Positions 16,106-24,249 of a stretch of DNA of 64,000 nt are shown here, piece by piece; position 1 is the first letter of the stretch; each line of letters starts with the position of its first letter. The position numbers and the translations under genes were made by a program. Origin of the DNA: CADCWK01 sp965218235 (lineage in GTDB: Bacteria > Chloroflexota > Chloroflexia > Thermomicrobiales > UBA6265). A model generated the notes under the pieces. The model ran no database searches. It saw only the letters and a list, made by a program, of their open reading frames with translations, and was not told the origin of the DNA. Location: positions 372,001 to 436,000 of the forward strand of contig OZ244595.1 of assembly GCA_965218235.1 (NCBI GenBank), given 5' to 3'.

Positions 16106-18745
16106 CTATCCGGCAGTGCGTAATACGTCCTGATCGTCGTGGACACCGATCTCTTTGCGCCCGGCGGCGATCAGCGACACGAGCGGTGGCAACGTGTCGA
16201 TCCGGACTGGCGCCGACACGGTACGCGGGAGCCGGTCGGCGTCCTCGACCAGCCGGAACAGCCCGGCCCGGATCGACGCGACATCCTCGGTCATGGCCAG
16301 ATCGCCGAGCCGGTCCAGCTGGGCCGACAGCGCCCGCAGGGCCTCGACGTCCCGGAGCGGCTCTTCGAGGATCGAGATCTTGGTGTGCGGGGTCGGGATC
16401 GACACCTCACTGGAGAGGGCCAGCTCTTCCCGGAGCTTCTCGCCCGGCCGCAACCCGGTGTAGACGATGTCGATGTCGCGGCCGAGGACCAGCCCCCGGA
16501 GCTCGATCATCCGCTTGGCGAGCTCGAGAATATAGACCTCCTCGCCCATGTCCAGCATGTAGACGGCCTCGCGCTCGCCGAATGCGCCGGCCTGGATCGT
16601 CAGGCTGGCCGCCTCGGGAATCGTCATGAAGAACCGACGCATGTTCGGATCGGTCACGGTGACCGGGCCGCCCATGTCGATCTGCTTCTCGAACGTGGGG
16701 ATCACGCTGCCCCGGCTGCCGAGGACATTGCCGAACCGGACGCAGCAACCGGACATCCCGGTCTCGCGGACGACGGTCTTGACGGCCAGCTCGGCGGCCC
16801 GCTTGGTCGCCCCCATCACGCTGGACGGGCGGACGGCCTTGTCAGTCGAGATCAGAACGAACCGCTCGACGCCGGCCGCCGCCGCGGCCTCCGCGACCCG
16901 CCGGGTACCGATCGCGTTGACGAAGACGGCCTCCTGCGGGTGCTTCTCCATCATGGGAACGTGCTTGTAGGCGGCGGCATGGAAGACGATCTGGGGCTGG
17001 TAGGTCGCGAGGATGGAGGCCAGCCGCCGGGTGTTGGTCACGGAGGCGACGATGGAATGGAACGGGACGTCGTTACTGCCGAGGACGAGTTCCTGGTTGA
17101 GATCGAACAGACCAGTCTCGTTGATGTCGAGGGCGATCACGGCCGCCGGCCCGAACCGCGCCACCTGCCGGGTCAGTTCCTGCCCGATCGAGCCGGCCGC
17201 GCCGGTGATCAGGACGCGCTTGCCGCTGATGAAGGCTTCCGACATGCCGTCCAGCGCCTGGACCGGTGGCCGGCCGAGGACCTCGTGGAGATCGACCCGG
17301 CGCAACTCCATCGGCGCCGACTCGGCTCGCAGGAGGGACCCGATGTCCGGCATCGAGAGGACGCGGACACTGGAGGTCCGGGCGTGGGCGACGACGCGGG
17401 CATGATCCCGCGGCCGGGCGGAAGGCATCGCGATGACGACCACCTCGATGTCGTGCGCCTTGACGAGTTCCGGGATGTCCGCGGTGACGCCGAGGACCGG
17501 CTGGCCCTCGATGTACCGGCCGGTGAGCCGGACCTGATCGTCGACGAAGCCGACGGGGAGCAGGCCGATATCCTGCCGGCGGGGCAGCGCGACGGCGAGC
17601 AGCTGACCGGCGTTCCCAGCACCGACGATCAAGGCCCGGGCGAGTGCCGGGCTGGCTGGAACGGCGGGCTCCACCGTCGGATCGACGGCCTCGTTCTGGC
17701 CCACCGTCAACGGGGAGGTCGGATCTCGGCGCCAAAGCTCGCGGATCGACGCCGGCAGGCTGACGAGGAAGGCCGCGACGACCTGACCGTCGCGGCGCGG
17801 GGTGGCGTGGCGGACGTAGAACTGGTCGAAGCTCTGCTGGACGGGGCGGCGCTCGTTCAGCCCGCGGCCGGCAACGAGTTCCCAGCTCAGGACACCGGGC
17901 CGGACTGGCCGGCCGCCAGCCACCGCTTCCATCGTCGCGGCCCGGCCAGCACCGGAGACGAGGGACGGGCCGACCAGGGCGGCACGGCCGGTCAGCACGT
18001 CGATCAGTGCGGGAAGCCGCCCGATCATGCCGGCGCCGATCCGTCCGGAAAGGGTATGCCCACCGCGATCCGATGGCTGGAGGGCAACCTGACGAAACTG
18101 GAGCAGGCCGGAACGCGGGCCGATACTGCCGGCGGCGGACCGCTCGAAGGGCGCCGCGCGCGAGGTGACCGAGAGCAGCGCCGCGGTGACGAGCAGCACC
18201 GGCAGCGTGACGATCAGCAGCAGGATCGCGACGCCGAGATCCAGGACGCGCTTGCCGGTGCTGCCAGGCCATGGCGACGTCAGCGCCGGGGCATCGGCGG
18301 GCATCAGCTCCGGGATCGTGCGGCCGAGGATGCCTTCGATGACGTCGGCGGCGGAGTAGACCGGAACCGCGCCGTCCAGCGCCGGATCGTCACCCCGCTC
18401 GTGGTCCGCCGCCCGCACGACGATGGTGCCGGCCGGCAGCGTCCCCAGCAGCGCGACGGCCTGGGCGGCAGTCTCGACGCGGTGCGTCCGGCGGACGGTC
18501 GGGAAGGTCGACGAGCGGGTCTGACGGCCGGGGCGGACGCTGGCGGTCAGGAGGCTGGCGGCGAGCGCCATCCCGGCGCCGGAGCCGACGATCACCGCGT
18601 CGACCGGCCCCCGCGAGACGGGGCGGTGGAAGCAACGGGCCAGACGCCTACCGACGGCCCACGTGGCGGGGGGATCGACGGGGCGGTCGGTATCGGCTGT
18701 GGTCGGAGCGATTTGGGCAGGTTCAGAGGAAGCATGGCTGGACAT
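16106..18745 (-). CDS. Inactive PGT domain fused to WbpM/PglF-type nucleotide-sugar 4,6-dehydratase
   Basis: An 879-residue protein starting at ATG 18745. Around residues 160-330 is a phosphoglycosyltransferase-like segment (KRVLDLGVAILLLIVTLPVL, later RPVRPGVLSWELVAGRG), but the SLDELPQ catalytic box is replaced by GMIGRLPAL. Residues about 360-480 form a CoA-binding-like Rossmann domain (ARALIVGAGNAGQLLAVALP). Residues about 500-840 are a FlaA1/WbpM short-chain dehydratase, with KRVLITGAAGSIGQEL binding NAD and STDKAVRPSSVMGATK carrying an Asp/Ser-Met-Lys type active site (Met in place of the usual Tyr). The usual N-terminal four-helix membrane anchor is replaced by the PGT remnant. It is first in the operon and probably makes a UDP-4-keto-6-deoxy sugar. 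Confidence 0.85.
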   Translation of the reverse strand: MSSHASSEPAQIAPTTADTDRPVDPPATWAVGRRLARCFHRPVSRGPVDAVIVGSGAGMALAASLLTASVRPGRQTRSSTFPTVRRTHRVETAAQAVALLGTLPAGTIVVRAADHERGDDPALDGAVPVYSAADVIEGILGRTIPELMPADAPALTSPWPGSTGKRVLDLGVAILLLIVTLPVLLVTAALLSVTSRAAPFERSAAGSIGPRSGLLQFRQVALQPSDRGGHTLSGRIGAGMIGRLPALIDVLTGRAALVGPSLVSGAGRAATMEAVAGGRPVRPGVLSWELVAGRGLNERRPVQQSFDQFYVRHATPRRDGQVVAAFLVSLPASIRELWRRDPTSPLTVGQNEAVDPTVEPAVPASPALARALIVGAGNAGQLLAVALPRRQDIGLLPVGFVDDQVRLTGRYIEGQPVLGVTADIPELVKAHDIEVVVIAMPSARPRDHARVVAHARTSSVRVLSMPDIGSLLRAESAPMELRRVDLHEVLGRPPVQALDGMSEAFISGKRVLITGAAGSIGQELTRQVARFGPAAVIALDINETGLFDLNQELVLGSNDVPFHSIVASVTNTRRLASILATYQPQIVFHAAAYKHVPMMEKHPQEAVFVNAIGTRRVAEAAAAAGVERFVLISTDKAVRPSSVMGATKRAAELAVKTVVRETGMSGCCVRFGNVLGSRGSVIPTFEKQIDMGGPVTVTDPNMRRFFMTIPEAASLTIQAGAFGEREAVYMLDMGEEVYILELAKRMIELRGLVLGRDIDIVYTGLRPGEKLREELALSSEVSIPTPHTKISILEEPLRDVEALRALSAQLDRLGDLAMTEDVASIRAGLFRLVEDADRLPRTVSAPVRIDTLPPLVSLIAAGRKEIGVHDDQDVLRTAG

Positions 18746-19065
18746 CTTCTCGGACTCCCGATGCGTCGCGATCCATTGACGGTCGGGCTGGTCGTTCGGA
18801 CCGGCGAGCGTCGTGATACACGGCGATTGATGACTGCGAATGACCGGACTCCGGACGATGTACCGTCCGGATGCGCCGGTCGCTGCTCGCCACGGCGCAT
18901 CGCGGTACTGGCTGCCCAGGCCGGGGATGCTCGAATCCCGGCCTGGCGCCGCCGCTGCCAATGGACGACGCATCCGCTCCCGTCGACGACCAGTCACCGT
19001 GAGGGACCGGTGATCGAGCGGATCGTTCGCTGCTGTCTCGCTTCGGATACTGAGATGACAACGAA

Positions 19066-19092
19066 AAACCGAACCCATCGGGGGTTCGGTTT
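19066..19092 (-). terminator. Intrinsic terminator in the polysaccharide operon leader
   Basis: A perfect 11-bp stem (AAACCGAACCC with GGGTTCGGTTT) and a 5-base loop. Read on the minus strand the stem is followed by UUUUU, so it fits a minus-strand Rho-independent terminator. It lies about 320 bp before the dehydratase start with no minus-strand gene upstream, which suggests leader attenuation. Confidence 0.65.
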
Positions 19093-19208
19093 CACCACTC
19101 GCTCCATCTCGCCCAGGTGACCACATACAGGCGAGAGTTCTTCGCTCCCATAGGATTCACTTATCGCTGACTGCCATTCCGGCCAGACAACCTAGGACCA
19201 TAGTAATG

Positions 19209-19220
19209 ACCCGATCGGGT
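19209..19220. promoter_or_regulatory. 12-bp palindrome, possible operator
   Basis: ACCCGATCGGGT is a perfect palindrome in the AT-richer part of the divergent region, where promoters are expected. No regulator is known. Confidence 0.3.
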
Positions 19221-19524
19221 ATTGTCAACACACGAGGAGCCGAAGATAAGGTAGTATGGCGGTGAGCATGAATGGCCGAACCAAACCCGGCATTTGATCC
19301 GTCCATCAAAGCACTCGGAGACCATCGTCCTCATAGTACTATCGTCCTGGTGGGTCCTGAAAGCCGGTCGCGTTGAACGCCGGAGGGATTGCTCGTTCCG
19401 CCGGCCGTCGCAAAGATGCCGCCCGGTAAGAAACTCGGAGACAGCGTATCGTTCGTATGAGTGTCGCACCGACAGCGACCAGCACCGGGATGTCCGTCCG
19501 GTCCGATGGCAACGAGGGAAGTCC

Positions 19525-21066
19525 ATGGAACTCGACCTCGACCAGATCATCCGGATCGCGCGGCGGTGGGGCATCTGGCTCGTCGTCCTGACGATCCTCG
19601 GCGTCCTGTCCGGCGCCTTGCTCTCCTTTACACGGCCAGTCGAGTACGCCTCGACGACGACGCTGCTCCTGCTGCCGGTCAGCGGCGCGGAGCCCCGGTT
19701 CGGTACGGACGTCAACGAGGCCCTCCAGAGCCAGACCGAGACCTACCGGTACTGGGCCGGCACGGCGCCCTTCCTTTCCGAGGTCGCGACTCAGCTCGGC
19801 CTCGATCCGGCGACGGGCGTTCAGCAGTTGCGGGCCGTGACGTCGACGGTCGGCAGCCAGGCTGTCCCGACGATCGACGTGACGGTGTCATCGACCGACG
19901 CGGCGCGGACGACGCTCTGGGCCAATACCATTGCCCAGACCCTGATCTCCTATATCGGGCGCCAGGAAGCGGTCGCGACGGGTGCCGGCGGCAACTGGGT
20001 CACGCTGACGATCGCCGAACCGGCGGCCCTCCCGACGGCGCCGGTCTCACCGAGTCGGCCGCTCTGGACGGTCCTTGGCGGGGTCTTCGGCTTCCTGATC
20101 GCCGCGTCATTGATCCTCCTGATCGATCGCCTCCGCTCCTCGCTCCCGGCGATCGCCCGGCGGCCCAACGCGCTGCCGGTCCTGTCGGTCATCGACGCGA
20201 TCCAGCCGCAGTCCGGCGGCGACGTGCTGGTCGACGCCAACGACGGAACCGAGGCGGGGCGAGGAGTCGGCCAGTTGCGATCGGCCGTCCAGATCCTGAC
20301 CGCCACGCAGGGAATCCGCACGCTCGCCATCGGCAGTCTCCGGCCAGGAGAGGGCAAGTCGACCGTCGCCGCCAACCTGGCGGTCGCGCTGGCCGAAGCC
20401 GGGGACCGGGTCATCCTGGTCGACGCCAACATGGTCGCCTCATCGCTGGGCGAGACGTTCGGCGGGCGGACCGGGCGTGGCCTGACCAGCCTGATGGCCG
20501 ACCCGAACCTGGACCTGGCCGAGGTCGTCACCTCGACCAACTGGGCGAACCTGATGTTCATCCCGGCCGGTCCGCGTGTCGAGGAAAGCGCGATCGACCG
20601 GGCCGCGTTCCGTCGCGCCATCGCCGGGATCGTCCCGCACGCCGACCTCGTCATCTACGAGACATCGACCCTGATCAGCACCCCGGACCGAATCCGCCTT
20701 GGCAGTCTGGCCGACGGGATGCTGCTGGTCGTCGGTGGGGACCGGACGCGGATCGAGGCGCTCCGGGCGATCTCCAGCGAGAAGGGGCTCTCCGGCGGCA
20801 ACGTCGTCGGGGTCGTGATCGACCGGGGAGTCGGCGGCGCGCTGGTCCCGATCCTGGGCGGTCCGGCGCCGACGGGACTGACCCTCGTCGCATCCCCGCA
20901 GAACCCGACCACGGCGCCACCTCCCGAGCCGGCGCCGCGACTCCAGCCGTCGCTGGCGACGCATGCCGAGGCCAACGGGATGGTTCGAACGCAGCGAGCC
21001 GTTCCCGTGGCCGACCCGGACAGTGCAACACCGTCCGGGTCGTCCCGGCCGGAAGCGACCGCCTGA
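19525..21066 (+). CDS. Wzz-type polysaccharide co-polymerase with BY-kinase-like ATPase domain
   Basis: A 513-residue protein from ATG 19525, with GAGGGA 7 bases upstream. Residues 1-35 are a Wzz-type membrane entry (IIRIARRWGIWLVVLTILGV), with a second helix around 185-205 (LWTVLGGVFGFLIAASLIL). The C-terminal ATPase has Walker A PGEGKSTVAANLAVALA near residue 273 and Walker A' VILVDANM. Where most BY-kinases have an IDTPP Walker B, it reads VIYETSTL. No tyrosine cluster is present at the C terminus (which ends SSRPEATA), so autophosphorylation of the usual kind is unlikely. It probably controls chain length or assembly of the polymer made by the divergent operon. Confidence 0.85.
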   Translation: MELDLDQIIRIARRWGIWLVVLTILGVLSGALLSFTRPVEYASTTTLLLLPVSGAEPRFGTDVNEALQSQTETYRYWAGTAPFLSEVATQLGLDPATGVQQLRAVTSTVGSQAVPTIDVTVSSTDAARTTLWANTIAQTLISYIGRQEAVATGAGGNWVTLTIAEPAALPTAPVSPSRPLWTVLGGVFGFLIAASLILLIDRLRSSLPAIARRPNALPVLSVIDAIQPQSGGDVLVDANDGTEAGRGVGQLRSAVQILTATQGIRTLAIGSLRPGEGKSTVAANLAVALAEAGDRVILVDANMVASSLGETFGGRTGRGLTSLMADPNLDLAEVVTSTNWANLMFIPAGPRVEESAIDRAAFRRAIAGIVPHADLVIYETSTLISTPDRIRLGSLADGMLLVVGGDRTRIEALRAISSEKGLSGGNVVGVVIDRGVGGALVPILGGPAPTGLTLVASPQNPTTAPPPEPAPRLQPSLATHAEANGMVRTQRAVPVADPDSATPSGSSRPEATA

Positions 21067-21122
21067 CCGTTCCCTTCCCCGACCTCGACCGGGTAGGAGG
21101 ATGGTTCTCACCTTCCGCGATG

Positions 21123-21158
21123 AATGCCCGCCCACCGACAATCGTGTGGGCAGGCATT
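21123..21158 (+). terminator. Rho-independent terminator after the Wzz/kinase gene
   Basis: The arms AATGCCCGCCCAC and GTGGGCAGGCATT pair over 13 positions with a single mismatch, followed by TTCTCT. It lies 56 bp after the stop at 21066. Confidence 0.75.
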
Positions 21159-21274
21159 TCTCTGTCCGGAACCGGACGACCAGGGATCCCGCGCAATCGA
21201 TTGGGCGACACGTTCGTCTGCCGTGCACTTCCCGAAGCGACGGACCATGGAGAGCAGGGGAGGACGGGGACGAG

Positions 21275-21916
21275 ATGGCGGCCTACCGGATGATCGCGAC
21301 GGCGGGGGAGCACCGGGCGGAGATCGAGGTCAGACGGTCGCGCTTCATCGCGACGGTCGCTCGCGCCGCGACCGAGGCGGACGCCCGGGCGGCGATCGAC
21401 CGGCTCCGGACCGAGCACTGGCAGGCCAACCACCATTGCAGTGCCTGGCGGATCGGGGAGGGCGGCCGCTCCCAGCGGAGCAGCGACGACGGCGAGCCTT
21501 CGGGAACGGCCGGCGTCCCGATCCTCGAGGTGCTGAAGCGGCGGGACGTGACCGACGTCGTCGCGATCGTGACGCGCTACTTCGGCGGGACGCTGCTCGG
21601 CGCCGGCGGGCTGATCCGCGCCTACGGGCAGGCCGTCACGGCGGTGCTGGACGAAGTTGGGATCGTCGAGCGCCGGCCGCTGTCGGTCGTCGCCGTCCGG
21701 GCCAGCCACCAGGACGCCGGCCGGCTCGACAACGCCCTCCGCACGACCGACTTCGTCCTCGGCGACGTCTCCTACGCCGAGCGGGTGACGTTCGAGCTCT
21801 ACCTGTCGGCGGAGGAGCTGCCCGACTTCACCGCCTGGCTGGCCGAGACGACCGGCGGCCGCGGTGTGCCGGACGTCGTCGGCACTCGCTTCGTCGAAGT
21901 TCCGGTGGACAGGTAG
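21275..21916 (+). CDS. YigZ/IMPACT family protein
   Basis: A 213-residue protein of the YigZ/IMPACT family, whose eukaryotic members control translation through GCN2; the bacterial role is unclear. The diagnostic block is present: RRSRFIATVARAATEADARA, then HHCSAWRIG, SSDDGEPSGTAGVPILEVLK and VTRYFGGTLLGAGGLIRAY. ATG 21275 is preferred over a longer frame because AGGGGAGG stands about 10 bases before it and homology starts at once. Confidence 0.9.
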   Translation: MAAYRMIATAGEHRAEIEVRRSRFIATVARAATEADARAAIDRLRTEHWQANHHCSAWRIGEGGRSQRSSDDGEPSGTAGVPILEVLKRRDVTDVVAIVTRYFGGTLLGAGGLIRAYGQAVTAVLDEVGIVERRPLSVVAVRASHQDAGRLDNALRTTDFVLGDVSYAERVTFELYLSAEELPDFTAWLAETTGGRGVPDVVGTRFVEVPVDR

Positions 21917-21941
21917 GCCGGGCCATCCCGTCACTGACGAG

Positions 21942-23849
21942 CTACAGCTGAACGAGCAGTGGGGGCAGCGTGACCCGATCGACGGTGCCGTCCGCCCAGC
22001 CAACGGTCACCGTCGCTCCGGCGATCTCGATGGATGGCGCGGCACCCGGGTCGGCCCCGGTCAGCAGGACGAGCGCCGCATGGATCCGGCCAGCCTCGGC
22101 AGGTCCATCCGTCCCGACCCAGCCGGTAACCGAGTCGTCACCGAACGGATTGACCCCGCTTCGTACGATGTCTCCGGAGCGGGGCAGCCCACCGGCGTCC
22201 CGGATCTCGGCCCGGACAGCTCCAGACGAGACCACGGTGTAGCCGTCGATCCGCAGCGAGAACGGTCCGGTCGCCCGCGGCAGGACCCGCCCCGGCTCGA
22301 GCCCGTCGCCCTCCGGTTCGACCCGCGCCAGCCGGACCTCCCACGCCCCCAGACTGACCGACGCCACCGTCAGCCACGGCCCGACGCTGAACTCCTCGCT
22401 CATGACCCAATGGGCCCGGTGCCGGGAGATACCGACCCGTTCCCGGATCTCCAGCGACTGCCAGGCGGTCCGGAGCGAGACCGCTCCCCGCGATGTCACG
22501 AGCGCCACCTGCGACCCGTGGGGATTGGTCCAGGCGTCGTGCGGGTAGTCCGGCGCGGCATGGGTCGACAGGCCGACCTTTGCGTAGTGCGGCACGTCCT
22601 GGGCCAGACTGCCCGGCGCGGCGTGCGGACCACCGTGATTGGTGAGGCGGACGATGCCGTCGGCCTTCGTCCCCGTCAGGACCCAGCCGGCGGGTCGGAC
22701 GGTGACGGACGTGTCGGCGAGCTCGACGGGCAGGGGCTGCTCAGGCTCGGTCCAGACCGGATGGTCGGGCGGGAGGAGCAGGCCGGCGAAGGCCTTGCTG
22801 GCCCAGTACGGTGAGCCTGGCCCGGAGTAGGGCTGCCGCATCGGGACGAACGGGCGGTACCAGCCGAGGCTGAGCAGCCCGTCCGGCTCCAGGACGCCGT
22901 GGTCGAGGAAGTGGCGGACCACGCCGCTGCCGATCCGCCGGGTCAGCCCGGGCGACAGTGGAGAGCATCCGTTCAGGGCACCGAGCCAGAACGGCATCGT
23001 CATCGCGAACCGGTACGTCAGCGAGCGGCCCTGAAAGATCGGGGCGCCGTCGGCGGCGACCATGTGCTGGGCGTCCAGCAGGAAGCGGCCGAGCCGCTCC
23101 CGCGAGCGAGCCGTGAAGTCCGGGTAGGCCTCCTCGCCGAGGACGCGGGCCAGCCAGAGCGGGTAGTAGTGCATCGCCCAGTGGTTGTAGTAGTCGAAGT
23201 TGGCGAAGACGCCCGGCGCCGGCACCCCGTCCGAGAACCAGCCGTCGCCGGCGTACCAGGCATCGGTCAGCTCGATCGCCGTGGCGATGTCCCGCTCGTC
23301 CGACGGGCCGCCGAGCGACCGCAGGACGGCGTTGCTGATCGCCCGGAACCAGACCCAGTTGTTGACGGGCGTCTCGACGCCGATCATGCCCGCCAGCCAG
23401 GCGGTGACGCGCTCCCGCACCGCCGGATCGAGCCGATCCCAGATCCACGGCCGGGTCTCGTGGAGCGCGATCGCGACCGAGGCGGCCTCGACCCGGGCCT
23501 GCCCGACCGCGGCAACCGACGGCCACGCGTCGCTCGAGGCCGGGTCGGTCCCGGCCGTCAGGCCATCGGCGTACCACGCGGCGAGGCCGTGCGGGTCGTC
23601 ACCGTTGGCGCCACGGAGGCGAAAGGCCGCCAGCAGGAAGCTGCGGGTGAACCCCTCCAGCCCGTCGCTCATTCGGCCGGCGCGGCTGGCCGGCCCCGGC
23701 AGATCGAACCGGGCCCGCCCCGGCGTGGCGAACGGCCGCAGCGCCAGCAGCATCCGGTCGGCCGTCGCCTCCCAGTGGGCCCGCGTCCAGCCGGTGTGGG
23801 GCGACAGCTCATGGTCGAGGGGGATGTCGGCGCTCATTCGGGTCTCCAC
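21942..23849 (-). CDS. DUF2264 domain-containing protein (alpha/alpha-barrel)
   Basis: A 635-residue DUF2264 protein. Members have an N-terminal alpha-toroid like polysaccharide lyases and unsaturated glucuronyl hydrolases. The family pattern is visible in GRARFDLPGPASRAGRMSDG, PVNNWVWFRAISNAVL, DGWFSDG, NFDYYNHWAMHYYPLW and YWASKAFAGLLLP. The C-terminal third is beta-rich. No signal peptide is seen, so it is probably cytoplasmic. Start ATG 23849; ATG 23837 is an alternative. It is convergent with yigZ and diverges from the CRISPR control region. Confidence 0.85.
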   Translation of the reverse strand: METRMSADIPLDHELSPHTGWTRAHWEATADRMLLALRPFATPGRARFDLPGPASRAGRMSDGLEGFTRSFLLAAFRLRGANGDDPHGLAAWYADGLTAGTDPASSDAWPSVAAVGQARVEAASVAIALHETRPWIWDRLDPAVRERVTAWLAGMIGVETPVNNWVWFRAISNAVLRSLGGPSDERDIATAIELTDAWYAGDGWFSDGVPAPGVFANFDYYNHWAMHYYPLWLARVLGEEAYPDFTARSRERLGRFLLDAQHMVAADGAPIFQGRSLTYRFAMTMPFWLGALNGCSPLSPGLTRRIGSGVVRHFLDHGVLEPDGLLSLGWYRPFVPMRQPYSGPGSPYWASKAFAGLLLPPDHPVWTEPEQPLPVELADTSVTVRPAGWVLTGTKADGIVRLTNHGGPHAAPGSLAQDVPHYAKVGLSTHAAPDYPHDAWTNPHGSQVALVTSRGAVSLRTAWQSLEIRERVGISRHRAHWVMSEEFSVGPWLTVASVSLGAWEVRLARVEPEGDGLEPGRVLPRATGPFSLRIDGYTVVSSGAVRAEIRDAGGLPRSGDIVRSGVNPFGDDSVTGWVGTDGPAEAGRIHAALVLLTGADPGAAPSIEIAGATVTVGWADGTVDRVTLPPLLVQL

Positions 23850-23926
23850 GCGTCATCGCGGGTCGGGACGAAGCCAGTAGCGATTCTACCCGTCGATCGG
23901 CGTCAAGGCTGGAACGCCGCTGACGG

Positions 23927-23954
23927 ATGACTCACACCACGACTCAGGTAGACT
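23927..23954 (+). promoter_or_regulatory. Candidate promoter of the degenerate mini-CRISPR RNA
   Basis: ATGACT (23927-23932, four of six to the -35 consensus), a 16-bp spacer, and TAGACT (23949-23954, four of six to the -10 consensus). Transcription would start near 23961, about 14 bases before the first degenerate repeat. Confidence 0.4.
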
Positions 23955-23974
23955 GAACGCGGCTGACGTGACGA

Positions 23975-24052
23975 CGGGTCTCCACGTTCGTGGAGGTGAA
24001 CCGAGTGGGTCGTCACATAAGGCAATGGTCCCCACTCCGTGGGGGAGAACAA
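23975..24052 (+). ncRNA. Degenerate two-repeat mini-CRISPR (CreR/CreA-like guide RNA)
   Basis: Pseudo-repeat 1 (23975-24003) matches the array repeat at 23 of 29 positions. Two of its changes (C7 to T, G20 to A) are compensatory, so the Cas6e hairpin is kept as CTCCAC/GTGGAG, and the GTGAACCG handle is intact. A 21-nt guide follows (24004-24024). Pseudo-repeat 2 (24025-24052) keeps the CCCCAC/GTGGGG stem with a 3-base loop but has a damaged handle (GAGAACAA). The guide is 11 nt shorter than a normal 32-nt spacer and matches 24142-24162 at 18 of 21 positions. In known CreA and CreR RNAs, such mini-CRISPRs load Cascade and repress a promoter by partial pairing. It is oriented like the main array and lies upstream of cas3. 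Confidence 0.8.
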
Positions 24053-24138
24053 GCGAAACGCCACGTCTCACCGGAGGGTGGATCGGGTTCGGTCAGAGAA
24101 AAATGATCGTTTCGCCACGTAACCAAGCGCAGATTTTC

Positions 24139-24162
24139 AAGAGTGGATCGTCACGTAAAGCA
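24139..24162 (+). promoter_or_regulatory. Cascade target site (AAG PAM plus protospacer) before cas3
   Basis: AAG (24139-24141) directly precedes a 21-nt match to the guide at 24004-24024. Positions 1-5 and 7-13 are identical; mismatches fall at 6, 14 and 18. Positions 6 and 18 are among the every-sixth bases flipped out and not read by type I-E Cascade, so only position 14 is an effective mismatch. AAG is the canonical type I-E PAM. The site covers -44 to -24 relative to the downstream extended -10 element, so bound Cascade would block RNA polymerase. The short pairing should favour binding without Cas3 cleavage (inference). Confidence 0.75.
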
Positions 24163-24170
24163 GGGATCCG

Positions 24171-24179
24171 TGCTACTCT
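24171..24179 (+). promoter_or_regulatory. Extended -10 promoter element for the mini-ORF and cas3 transcript
   Basis: TGC-TACTCT fits the extended -10 form TGN-TANNNT. The -35 position (about 24151-24156) has no good consensus, as is common with extended -10 promoters, and lies inside the Cascade target site. Predicted start of transcription is near 24186. Confidence 0.45.
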
Positions 24180-24237
24180 TTAGCTCCCGCCTTCGGCTCG
24201 CACCACCAATCCATCTAGCCAGAAGGAGGTGCTGGCC

Positions 24238-24249
24238 ATGTTTGGCTGA
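24238..24249 (+). CDS. Three-codon mini-ORF with a perfect Shine-Dalgarno (CreT-like candidate)
   Basis: AAGGAGGTG (24223-24231), a full complement to the 16S tail, stands about 7 bases before ATG TTT GGC TGA. The stop lies inside the left arm of the 66-bp palindrome, so ribosomes would load and stop at the foot of a very stable hairpin. A second ATG at 24257 could open a 25-codon frame (MRGGVPIGTPP...) that ends at 24334, but its Shine-Dalgarno spacing is too tight. Known CreT toxins are small RNAs with a strong ribosome site, a tiny ORF and stable structure. Toxicity here is unproven. Confidence 0.45.
   Translation: MFG

Larger units (their letters stand above)
18746..19524. promoter_or_regulatory. 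Long divergent intergenic region of the polysaccharide locus
   Basis: 779 bp without a convincing gene, between the dehydratase operon (minus) and the Wzz/kinase gene (plus). Open frames crossing it on both strands lack domain signatures and ribosome sites. It holds the hairpin at 19066-19092 and a 12-bp palindrome at 19209-19220, and it must contain both promoters. It includes a relatively AT-rich stretch at about 19140-19270. Confidence 0.6.

Noticed and set aside
16139..19120. 993-codon plus-strand open frame opposite the dehydratase gene
   Set aside because: A GC-rich antisense shadow; the minus strand has clear domains and the plus frame none.
24004..24162. The 21-nt guide/target pair as a plain direct repeat or duplicated promoter
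   Set aside because: One copy is framed by two CRISPR-like repeats with a correct handle and the other by an AAG PAM, and the mismatches respect Cascade reading rules; a simple repeat would not predict this.
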